A stretch of 34,005 bases of DNA from an uncultured bacterium (GTDB lineage: Bacteria > Actinomycetota > Coriobacteriia > Coriobacteriales > Eggerthellaceae), in NCBI GenBank assembly GCA_905214325.1, contig CAJMLT010000014.1, positions 1 to 34,005 of the forward strand, written 5' to 3'. Positions 18,601-24,916 of this stretch are shown piece by piece. Numbering within the stretch: the first letter of the stretch is position 1; the number at the start of each line of letters is the position of its first letter. Under the pieces are notes generated by a model. That model was given only the letters and a program-made list of their open reading frames with translations, searched no databases and was not told the DNA's origin. A program made the position numbers and the translations under genes.

Positions 18601-19300
18601 CATCTCCGGAGGGATTGGTGATGGTGCCGGAATCGACATGCACGTTTTTGATGGTGCCGTCCTGCACGACCCCGAACAGCGAACAGGTCGCCCAGGAGCT
18701 ATCCGTACTCACGACGAGATGAGAAACGGAATGGCCCATACCGTCGAACACGCCGGAAAACGGTGTGAAGCCGAACAGCCCATCGCCGATGGGAGTCCAG
18801 GTTCTGTTTTCCAAGTCGATGTCGGATTGAAGGGATACGTACTTTCCCACATAGGTAGTGCCCTCATTGACCTGCTTGGCGAACCAGGCGAAACCTTCGG
18901 CATCCGAAATAAGTACCCGATCGTCTTCTTCCTGATAGCCGGCCGGCTGCTCCTGCGCGGCATCGGCCCAATCCGTTGCGGCGGGAGTGAAGTCATCGGC
19001 GAACGCGCGATGAGCAGCGCTCCCCCAGAAGACGAAAACCACCGAACAGATGATGAGGCAATACAGCACGAACGAACCAAGGCGATGCTTACCGCCGCTC
19101 GATCCTTCTTTCAGATAACCCATAAAGGCGCGCATCCTTTCACGGGAAGGGCAATCGCCCATCCGGTATGCAACTATGTTGCGAATGCCTTTCGCTGATA
19201 GGCGAAATAGAGCCCTTTCGAAAGGCTCCACGCTTCCTTCGTCTATCACCGCGCCCGAAAAACATTTCGTATAACGGATTTCGAAACCAAACGGTTTCAT
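15614..19300 (-). CDS. Large sortase-anchored surface protein with GLUG repeats, tandem modules and InlB-type repeat
   Basis: 1228 residues from ATG 19300. No clear ribosome-binding site precedes this ATG, and the start falls inside a palindrome. Internal ATGs at 19165, 19138 and 19126 are alternatives, the last with AAAGG 12 bases upstream. A membrane helix (YCLIICSVVFVFWGS) and AFADD cleavage-like site lie near residues 80-102. Residues about 200-480 hold GLUG-type beta-helix repeats: about eight units of the kind xxCxNxGAVTxxxxAGGIVG. Two homologous 150-residue modules follow, each with FDIYIPDGL, EFYRRDGSGNIYDGTGAY and SWDGxGCSID. Then come Cys-x2-Cys motifs (TCTSC, HCSVC), an InlB/Listeria-Bacteroides-like repeat (RTFVGWCGDKELTQPVTEV), a Pro-rich stretch, IPSTGD (1192-1197), a helix and RRSRDGR. 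This is an adhesin-like architecture; the ligand is unknown. It is transcribed towards the XRE gene. Confidence 0.88.
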   Translation of the reverse strand: MKPFGFEIRYTKCFSGAVIDEGSVEPFERALFRLSAKGIRNIVAYRMGDCPSRERMRAFMGYLKEGSSGGKHRLGSFVLYCLIICSVVFVFWGSAAHRAFADDFTPAATDWADAAQEQPAGYQEEDDRVLISDAEGFAWFAKQVNEGTTYVGKYVSLQSDIDLENRTWTPIGDGLFGFTPFSGVFDGMGHSVSHLVVSTDSSWATCSLFGVVQDGTIKNVHVDSGTITNPSGDAAGIVTAFYGDNATISSCSTGGDLSITGKNIAGIVSRAYAAENTVEDCVNNAALTSTAKVGGIVNLNNTGVSARITNCVNNAALTGQYAGGIIAYGNAGVTVSGCRNTGAVTSSSGDSSNDDAGGIVGFATGDGAWIQDCSNAGVITAKGNAGGIAGIITMSYSLTRCENTGAVVSQTASAGGIVGSDAHGSIVDCANASAVTGVQAGGVAGVLQAKGVMENCRGGADVISGSKAAGRLIATADTGGTASLTSGDDIRLSIDDESGDSYADGLAAIGSASRCSVIVESGTLNGVPGVGGASVYITFQEGADAPDIAATIALDSLARCQVVSSSANTTPGIWRLNRSFDSVETTTEATCEQDGVRTYSYGTDTIMNLTTPRKTEDALECQVALSNQQAHVLTQSAIDKFYFDIYIPDGLTLATSQVGDVQNGSSYVHLNTATTGAAQTTVVTKAPDGNLLHVSADEFYRRDGSGNIYDGTGAYDKQSLSDRLQPPTWTEARVADSTFTFTFTVQVEEDADIDALMGQLKTSISWDGAGCSIDDSGNYVTPDDSLTIDGRTSPGGLTYKDTVTYGTVTQGVSVFSNAAAGVFTQKNIDDLYFDIYIPDGLEYQDGLIMEAKAPSASQTTVATKMPEGNLLHIAAGEFYRRDGSGNIYDGTGAYAKESLADRLSGRTTTSWNDTKVKQADFTTTFLLAPTEGTKPTDELFGQVKVTMSWDGVGCSIDAAGNYLTPEKSVTVFAAQPETRKTVTVDEVIPASGHHWSAESVVKEPTCAQTGIRRSTCTSCDAMRDTPIPTNDAHLYSSDGSTFDVVETVREPVVGEVGIRSSHCSVCHATQTHYYSVLHHETNSTSTVDDVEVINTTRDTPMLLELNPLADEANRTFVGWCGDKELTQPVTEVSVLGSATVYAHWLQKEVPVDPEGPDEPDPSQPNTPESPSVGSDAASSGGGTNGSVADSYIPSTGDGVGMLVFAVVSVAIGAVLVAMSALRRSRDGR
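16390..16830 (-). repeat. Second copy of the tandem 150-residue surface module
   Basis: Encodes the C-terminal copy of the duplicated module of the surface protein. It matches 16940-17400 in order and spacing, including the identical peptide EFYRRDGSGNIYDGTGAY. At the DNA level, stretches such as CCGTCGTAGATATT and CGCGGCGGTAGAATTCA are shared. Limits are approximate. Confidence 0.7.
16940..17400 (-). repeat. First copy of the tandem 150-residue surface module
   Basis: N-terminal copy of the duplicated module, separated from the second by a short linker (about 16831-16939). It opens with FYFDIYIPDGL and closes with the SWDGAGCSIDDSGNY segment. It is slightly longer in the middle than the other copy. 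Limits are approximate. Confidence 0.7.
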
Positions 19301-19357
19301 CCGTTAACCCATACTGACCGTAACCACCCGTACAAGGGTGTTACCTCACGCATTGTA
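19273..19357 (-). promoter_or_regulatory. Promoter-like region with two palindromes before the surface protein gene
   Basis: On the minus strand, a TACAAT -10-like box (19352-19357) is followed by an imperfect palindrome at 19320-19344 (outer GTAAC and GTTAC, inner ACCC and GGGT). A nested palindrome at 19273-19305 comes next: AACGGAT and ATCCGTT outside, GAAACC and GGTTTC inside. The second one contains the ATG at 19300. No good -35 was found. The symmetry suggests operator sites or a leader RNA hairpin that hides the start codon. Confidence 0.42.
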
Positions 19358-19589
19358 CCCGATGCGATAGGTGGCACCGGCGTTTTCCCTCTTCACCCTT
19401 CCAGGCTCAACCAACAGGGAAGTCAGAGAAAGATCACCGCCGTCCGCAGGTGGCGAGACGGATACGCCGACGAAGAAAGGAGTCAACCCGAAGGAGTGGG
19501 AAAGGGTGAGGGATATATCGGTGATCGAACGGCACCGAACCCGGAAAACCAACCGAGGGAAAAGACAAGGGGCAAGGGGTGCGTTTCCT
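19358..19589. other. Intergenic remainder between ZIP transporter and surface protein genes
   Basis: This is the upstream part of the 289-base gap from 19301 to 19589. Short open frames cross it on both strands, but none has a convincing start or recognisable product. I see no hairpin with a T tract after the ZIP gene stop, so no terminator is assigned. Confidence 0.4.
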
Positions 19590-20450
19590 TCAAACGAAGA
19601 TGATGAGCATACCCAGCAGGATGCCGCCGACAACGAAATAGGCCGGCAATTTCGAACGGTACATCAGTACCGCCTGCGGAATGATCTCACCGAACACGAC
19701 GTAGAGCATGGCTCCCGACGCCAGACCCAAACTCATGCAGAGCCCCAGAGGGCCTATATCCCCCAGCCAGAATCCGAACCAGGCCCCGAGCACCGTAGGC
19801 AGACCACTGAGCGCCGTCACCAAAACAGCGCGGTGTCGCTTCATTCCCCCGCTGATCAGCGGTACGGCAACCGCCATGCCTTCGGGGATATTATGCAAGC
19901 CTATGAGAACGGCCAGCACCAGCGCCGACCCGGCAAGCAGATCTTGTTGGGAAGCGTAACTCGCCCCTATCGTCATTCCCTCGGGAACGTTGTGGAGAGC
20001 GATGGCGCACGCCATGACGACACCCGCCACGAACAGCGTGGCCCGCGACGCGCTTTCGAGTCGATGCTGCGCCAGATGATCGGCGTGGATCAACTCGTCC
20101 AGATCGTCATGAGTTGCCGGATGATCGGCGGTGGAGACATGAGGAACCTCACGACGCGTCCGCGAATCGATGATCCTGTTCAGAGCTGCAACGAGGGCAA
20201 CGCCGACGATGACCGCAGCACCCAAAAAGAAAATGGCGAAGGTCTCATCCACCTGTCTGCCGGCATTCAACCCTTCGACCAGAAGATCGAAACAGACGAT
20301 GGAGAGCATGATACCGCCGGCCAAGCTCAACAGCAGGCTGACGGTGCGATTCGATTCGCTTCGGAAAAGGGCTCCGACGATACCGCCCAGCCCCGTACCG
20401 CCCATGCCGGCGAGCAACGTCACGATCGTGATGAATGCAAAGGGATCCAC
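19590..20450 (-). CDS. ZIP-family divalent metal (zinc) transporter
   Basis: 286 residues, GTG start (20448-20450) with an AGAAAGAAG purine-rich site just upstream. About eight hydrophobic segments. The metal-binding helices are clear: ALHNVPEGM (His153, Asn154, Glu157) and GLHNIPEGMAVAVP (His186, Asn187, Glu190). A His/Asp-rich cytoplasmic loop at about 104-129 (six His) is typical of ZIP importers and probably binds zinc. The closest well-known relative by motif is ZupT-type, which takes up Zn2+ and also other divalent ions; the exact metal cannot be read from the sequence. It lies 33 bp downstream of tyrS on the same strand and so is likely in the same transcript, although no functional link to translation is obvious. 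No zinc-uptake-regulator site was recognised. Confidence 0.93.
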   Translation of the reverse strand: MDPFAFITIVTLLAGMGGTGLGGIVGALFRSESNRTVSLLLSLAGGIMLSIVCFDLLVEGLNAGRQVDETFAIFFLGAAVIVGVALVAALNRIIDSRTRREVPHVSTADHPATHDDLDELIHADHLAQHRLESASRATLFVAGVVMACAIALHNVPEGMTIGASYASQQDLLAGSALVLAVLIGLHNIPEGMAVAVPLISGGMKRHRAVLVTALSGLPTVLGAWFGFWLGDIGPLGLCMSLGLASGAMLYVVFGEIIPQAVLMYRSKLPAYFVVGGILLGMLIIFV

Positions 20451-20483
20451 GTTCTTCTTTCTATCCGCGTCGTGATACGTTCA

Positions 20484-21695
20484 TCAGGCAAGACGCATGA
20501 ACTTGCGCTTGCCCACCTGAACGACGGCTCCCTCGAGCAGAGACGGATCGACGTTGTAGGTTTTCGCGGATAGGGCTTCACCGTTGATCTTGACTCCACC
20601 GCCGTCGATCAGGCGACGCGCTTCACCTACCGATTGAGCCATTCCGGCATCGGCGATGAGCTTTGCGAAATAGACCTTCCCCTCATCGTTGGGAGTAAGA
20701 TCCGCCGCGAATGTGGGGATATCGTCGGGAACATCATGCTGCTTGAACAGGCGATCGAAAGCGGCTTCCGCCTCACGTGCGGCATCTTCGTCGTAGTAGG
20801 CGGCGACGATGTTTTGCGCAAGGTCGCGCTTGCAGCGATTGGGATGGATGGTCTCATCGGCAAGACCCTTTTCCACCGCATCGATCTCATCGACGGAAAG
20901 CGTGGAGGCCAAACGATAGTATTTGACCATCAAGGCATCGGGAATGGACATGATTTTACCGAACATATCCGAAGGATCGTCGGTCAAACCCACGTAATTG
21001 CCGTAGCTCTTCGACATCTTCTGCACGCCATCGGTACCTTCGAGCAAAGGAAGCGTGAGACAGACCTGGGGCTCTTTGCCCATCTTCTCCATCAATTCGC
21101 GGCCGGCAAGAAGATTGAATAGCTGGTCGGTACCGCCGAGTTCGACATCGGCATCGATGCATACGCTATCGTATGCCTGCATGATGGGATAGAGGAATTC
21201 GTGAACGCTGATGGGAAGGTTGCCGGTATAGCGGTTATGGAAGTCATCGCGCTCGAGAATACGGGCGACCGTGAAGTTGGAAGCTAACTTCAAAAGACCT
21301 TCGAGGTCGAGTTTCATCAGCCATTCCGAATTGAAGCGCAGTGTGGTTTTGCCTTCATCCAGAATTTTATAAGCCTGATCGACATAGGTCTTGGCGTTAT
21401 CCGCGATCTGAGCCGAAGTCAGCGGGGGGCGGGTGGAATTACGCCCGGAAGGATCGCCGATGAGGGCCGTACCGTCACCGATGATAAGCGTGACCCGGTG
21501 ACCCAAATCCTGAAAGGCACGCAATTTACGCAACGGAACCGCATGGCCGAGATGCAGATCGGGCGCCGTGGGGTCCACACCCAACTTGATGTTGAGCGGT
21601 GTGCCACGCCTGAGTTTTTCCATCAGAGCCTCTTCGGGGATGATCTGAGCCGCGCCCGATTGGATGATGTGAAACTGCTCTTCAGGTGAAATCAT
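20484..21695 (-). CDS. tyrS: Tyrosine--tRNA ligase
   Basis: Cytoplasmic class I aminoacyl-tRNA synthetase that charges tRNA-Tyr. The start is set at ATG 21695 because AGAGGA sits about six bases upstream; an in-frame ATG 18 bases earlier (21713) has no site. This gives 403 residues. Visible signatures are GVDPTAPDLHLGH with the HIGH-type HLGH at 48-51, KMSKS at 226-230 followed by YGNYVGL, and a C-terminal S4 RNA-binding domain (VGEARRLIDGGGVKINGE). The wording of the active-site region resembles the TyrZ-like branch rather than the E. coli type, by eye only. It is 30 bp downstream of the U32 gene and 33 bp upstream of the ZIP gene. No T-box leader was recognised in the short gap. Confidence 0.97.
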   Translation of the reverse strand: MISPEEQFHIIQSGAAQIIPEEALMEKLRRGTPLNIKLGVDPTAPDLHLGHAVPLRKLRAFQDLGHRVTLIIGDGTALIGDPSGRNSTRPPLTSAQIADNAKTYVDQAYKILDEGKTTLRFNSEWLMKLDLEGLLKLASNFTVARILERDDFHNRYTGNLPISVHEFLYPIMQAYDSVCIDADVELGGTDQLFNLLAGRELMEKMGKEPQVCLTLPLLEGTDGVQKMSKSYGNYVGLTDDPSDMFGKIMSIPDALMVKYYRLASTLSVDEIDAVEKGLADETIHPNRCKRDLAQNIVAAYYDEDAAREAEAAFDRLFKQHDVPDDIPTFAADLTPNDEGKVYFAKLIADAGMAQSVGEARRLIDGGGVKINGEALSAKTYNVDPSLLEGAVVQVGKRKFMRLA

Positions 21696-21725
21696 AACTT
21701 CCTCTTCTCTCATATCGTGGTGATT

Positions 21726-24272
21726 CTAGCACACACCACGGAACAGATGCCCGGACGTCGTGTCCTCGGCCTTGGAAACGCTGTCACCTGTTTTCAGGGC
21801 GATGTCACGAGCGCGGACGGCGCGAGCGACCTTCTTGGAAACCTCCGCGACATTCATCAACGTGGTGTCCACCATAAAGGCCGAAACGCCCGCCCTGATA
21901 AGAGCCGGGGCTTCGTGCGCGATGTCGAGCGAAACGGCATTGTAGAGATGACTGCGGCCTGTACAGTCGGTCAGAATCGGCATTTCGTACCCTTTGCGAT
22001 CCTTCAGGTAGTGAGGGCTCTTGCGGCGGGCGCAGTTCCTGCAATCGCGATTGCAGGGTCCCTGACTCATCAGAAGGCAATGCTCGGTCACCATCATCTC
22101 GTTGGCTCCCATGATGGTAAGCCCCAAACCGACGGGGCTCATCTGTCCCAATTCCTCTATTTGAACGAGGGAGAGCTCGGGCGAAAGCCAGATGCGTTCA
22201 ACGCCGAAATCGGCCATGGTCTGCAGATCGAGACGGTTGGTTACGGGAACGTGGGGGCCCACCTCCACGAGCGCACCCATCTCGCTTGCGTGGAGCAGTT
22301 GCCCCATGTTCTCGACGAAAACGGGCTTACCCTCACGCACTTTCGCCCAGATATCGACTCCGTTTCGCTGATCGGCGTCGATGAGACGGGAGACCGTAGG
22401 TAGACAGGGAACGATCTGTTTGGGATAGCCGGCCTGCTCGGCGGTACCCGACACCTGACCCGCGATGACGGCTTCTCCGCGACGATAATTCAATACCGGC
22501 ACATAGATGGCATCGGCACCTGCACGTTTGGCGGCGCGGGCGCATGCCGGGTTGGTGGCAAGCGCCACCACCTTGCAGGAACCTTTGCGCCGAGGTGGGG
22601 TGAAAGAACGTTCGGGGACTCGCTGCAGAGCGCGTGCATGATATGAAGCCAACATATCTTCCTGCAACTCCTCGGCTGCGCGTGCTCTCAACTTATGCAA
22701 AGCGGAAAAGCCGATACCCACCCCTTCGTCGAGATCGATATCCAGGTCATGCAGAACGAACGGAGAGGAACCCAAGCGGTCCACATGCTCACGCACCTCT
22801 TCGGATGAAACCGCTTTCGTCCGCGCCGCCTCGACAATCCCTCCCGTGACCTCGACGCTGTGGGCACCATCGAGCGTGATGAAACACAAGGTGATCGGGC
22901 TCCCCTCGTGCATCACGATAGATCCCGTGATGGGCACGCGTGGCTCCCTTTCATCGTCGACGAAAGCCGCAGTTGCGTTACGCACGCGGAATACACGGTC
23001 GCCCTTACCCACGGCGCGCGCCATATCGATGAGGAGATCACCCTGCTTGGAATAACGGGGAGACTTCACCTCGTGGGTAAAATGACCCCGGTTGGTCCAA
23101 AACTCTATGAGATCGTTTTCATTGATCGGCTCATCGAGAGCAATCCGCACCACACCGTCATGGGCATCCGTCACACGGCCGACGAAAACACCTCGGTTGT
23201 TGGGACGTTGGTAGCTCATGATATCGTTGCCGCGCTCCCCTTCGATGTAGGCTGTGGTGAAGCCACGGGAAAACGCTTCGGAGAGCACCTGCTTTTCCTT
23301 GTCCGTCGCACGGGGAGACAAGGGCTCGCCCACGGGAAGTTCCACAGCCCCACAATCCACCTCGGCCCGTTCACGCTCCGCACGGAGAGCCAACGCCCGA
23401 TCGAGAACCGAGCGATACACGCCGACGACCGCCTTCACGTATTCGGGGGACTTCATGCGACCCTCGATCTTGAACGAGGTGACTCCCGCATCGATCAGTT
23501 CGGGAAGAAGATCGATCGTGCAAAGATCCTTCGGCGACAGCAGATGCTCACCCGGCGCCTCCAGGGACTTACGCAAAGCCTTGTTGTGAAGCGTGTAGGG
23601 CAAACGGCATGCCTGGGCACAACGGCCGCGGTTGGCCGAGCGGCCCCCTATCAATGAAGACATGAAGCATTGACCCGAATAGCAGACGCATAACGCACCG
23701 TGGGCGAAGATTTCGACATCCATTCCCACCGCCCGCGCTTCAGCGCAAAGCCGGGCGATCTCATCGAGAGAAAGCTCCCGTGCCAAGGTGACCCTGTCGG
23801 CCCCCAGAGCGGCACCGGCGTGGATGCCATCGATATCGTGCGTGTTCATCTGGGTTGAGATGTGTATGCCCACCGACGGGATGGTGCGTGCGATTTCGGC
23901 AGCCAGACCGATATCCTGCACGATGAAAGCATCGACACCCGCCCTGTACGCCTGCCGCATCAGCTCCATCGCGTCGGGTAGTTCCGAAGGGAGGATGACG
24001 ATATTGAGCGTCAGATAGACCCGCACACCCCGCATATGCGCATAGTCGCATGCCTGCGGAAGCGTTTCAAGCGTGAAATTATCGGCACCTTGACGCGCGT
24101 TGAATCGATCGACGCCCAAATACACCGCATCCGCCCCCGCTGCAACGGCAGCGTGCAAACAGGCCATATTACCCGCAGGTGCCAGCAACTCGATCGCATC
24201 GTTGTCGCGCTTGTCCGCTTTGCCGACAAGCGGCGACGGCGTTACCTGCATCTCATCTTGTACCGTATCCAT
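21726..24272 (-). CDS. U32 peptidase-family protein, long form
   Basis: 848 residues, ATG 24272 with GAGG five bases upstream. The N-terminal half is a U32 (collagenase-like) domain: ELLAPAGNMACLHAAVAAGA at the start and the family signature EIFAHGALCVCYSGQCFMSS at about 187-206 with Cys195, Cys197 and Cys202, then Cys218 and Cys222 in RGRCAQACRLPY. These Cys resemble the iron-sulfur ligands of RlhA and TrhP, U32 proteins that hydroxylate 23S rRNA or tRNA. A DUF3656-like region follows, then a second U32-like part with a further Cys cluster (PCNRDCRNCARR) and the end TTSGHLFRGVC. An RNA-modifying role is therefore more likely than proteolysis (inference), and its place directly before tyrS fits translation. 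RlhA is about 650 residues, so this protein carries an extra C-terminal part. Confidence 0.88.
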   Translation of the reverse strand: MDTVQDEMQVTPSPLVGKADKRDNDAIELLAPAGNMACLHAAVAAGADAVYLGVDRFNARQGADNFTLETLPQACDYAHMRGVRVYLTLNIVILPSELPDAMELMRQAYRAGVDAFIVQDIGLAAEIARTIPSVGIHISTQMNTHDIDGIHAGAALGADRVTLARELSLDEIARLCAEARAVGMDVEIFAHGALCVCYSGQCFMSSLIGGRSANRGRCAQACRLPYTLHNKALRKSLEAPGEHLLSPKDLCTIDLLPELIDAGVTSFKIEGRMKSPEYVKAVVGVYRSVLDRALALRAERERAEVDCGAVELPVGEPLSPRATDKEKQVLSEAFSRGFTTAYIEGERGNDIMSYQRPNNRGVFVGRVTDAHDGVVRIALDEPINENDLIEFWTNRGHFTHEVKSPRYSKQGDLLIDMARAVGKGDRVFRVRNATAAFVDDEREPRVPITGSIVMHEGSPITLCFITLDGAHSVEVTGGIVEAARTKAVSSEEVREHVDRLGSSPFVLHDLDIDLDEGVGIGFSALHKLRARAAEELQEDMLASYHARALQRVPERSFTPPRRKGSCKVVALATNPACARAAKRAGADAIYVPVLNYRRGEAVIAGQVSGTAEQAGYPKQIVPCLPTVSRLIDADQRNGVDIWAKVREGKPVFVENMGQLLHASEMGALVEVGPHVPVTNRLDLQTMADFGVERIWLSPELSLVQIEELGQMSPVGLGLTIMGANEMMVTEHCLLMSQGPCNRDCRNCARRKSPHYLKDRKGYEMPILTDCTGRSHLYNAVSLDIAHEAPALIRAGVSAFMVDTTLMNVAEVSKKVARAVRARDIALKTGDSVSKAEDTTSGHLFRGVC

Positions 24273-24320
24273 GTATCCTCATTTTCGTGAACCGACGAAG
24301 TCACCTGCGACCTCGAACTG

Positions 24321-24354
24321 ACAAAAGCGGCCACCGCTGTAAGGATGGCCGCTT
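24321..24354 (-). terminator. Intrinsic terminator after the small lipoprotein gene
   Basis: On the minus strand, AAGCGGCCA (24346-24354) pairs with TGGCCGCTT (24325-24333) in a 9-bp GC-rich stem with a 12-base loop, followed by TTGT. It begins about 29 bp after the stop codon of the 24383-24868 gene and separates the PBP/lipoprotein unit from the U32-tyrS-ZIP unit. Confidence 0.8.
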
Positions 24355-24382
24355 CGGATTTCGTATCAGGCTTTATACGATC

Positions 24383-24868
24383 TTATGCTTCAGAGACCTT
24401 GGTATCCGCATCTTTGAGCGCCTGGATGCCGGCATCGTAGTGAACCTTCACCTCATCGAGACGCGAAGCGTAGGTCGAATAATCGAACGAACCACTCGCC
24501 GGAGCGGCGACATCCTGATAAAGCTGCACGTAGAGTTTCAGGGTCGTCTGCAACTCCTCCGCCCCTTTGACGTAGAGCGCGTGCGTATCCTTCATCGCAT
24601 CGGGCACCGTGAGCGCCTTGAGCGCATCAACGTTTTCGCTTACCGAAGTAAGCTGTGATGACAAGGAGATGACTTCGCCGCCTTTGACCGCAGTGGAGAA
24701 ATCGACCATCTGCGTGTCGATCTTTTCCATGATCTGATTAACCGACGCCATATATTGACGGTTCTTCGTCTGTTCATCATCGGCCGGAGTCGCCGACGAA
24801 GCGCAACCAACCAAGAGAACGAGGCAGGTCGCACAAAGAGTAATTGCTATGAGAATGCGCTTTTTCAT
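24383..24868 (-). CDS. Small putative lipoprotein, function unknown
   Basis: 161 residues, ATG 24868 with AAAGGAAC close upstream. Signal peptide with lipobox LVGC, lipidated Cys22. The mature part is almost entirely helical by composition (MEKIDTQMVDFSTAVKGGEV, LTSVSENVDALKAL, AEELQTTLKLYVQLYQDV, RLDEVKVHYDAGIQALKDA), which suggests a small helical bundle outside the membrane. I do not recognise a named family. It follows the class A PBP gene by 48 bp on the same strand and ends at a clear terminator, so the two are likely co-transcribed and it may assist cell-wall synthesis (inference from position only). A small GCCGC-TAA-GCGGC hairpin spans the PBP stop codon at 24913-24925. Confidence 0.85.
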   Translation of the reverse strand: MKKRILIAITLCATCLVLLVGCASSATPADDEQTKNRQYMASVNQIMEKIDTQMVDFSTAVKGGEVISLSSQLTSVSENVDALKALTVPDAMKDTHALYVKGAEELQTTLKLYVQLYQDVAAPASGSFDYSTYASRLDEVKVHYDAGIQALKDADTKVSEA

Positions 24869-24916
24869 AAGTTCCTTTCAAAGTCAGCATATATCCACAC
24901 TGCGGGGTCGTCGCCG

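Noticed and set aside
17957..19198. 413-codon plus-strand frame inside the surface protein gene
   Set aside because: Its Gly/Asp/Arg-rich repeats are the mirror image of the GLUG repeats on the minus strand.
19371..20573. 400-codon plus-strand frame across the ZIP gene
   Set aside because: The translation is low-complexity and charged, and the minus-strand ZIP motifs are unmistakable.
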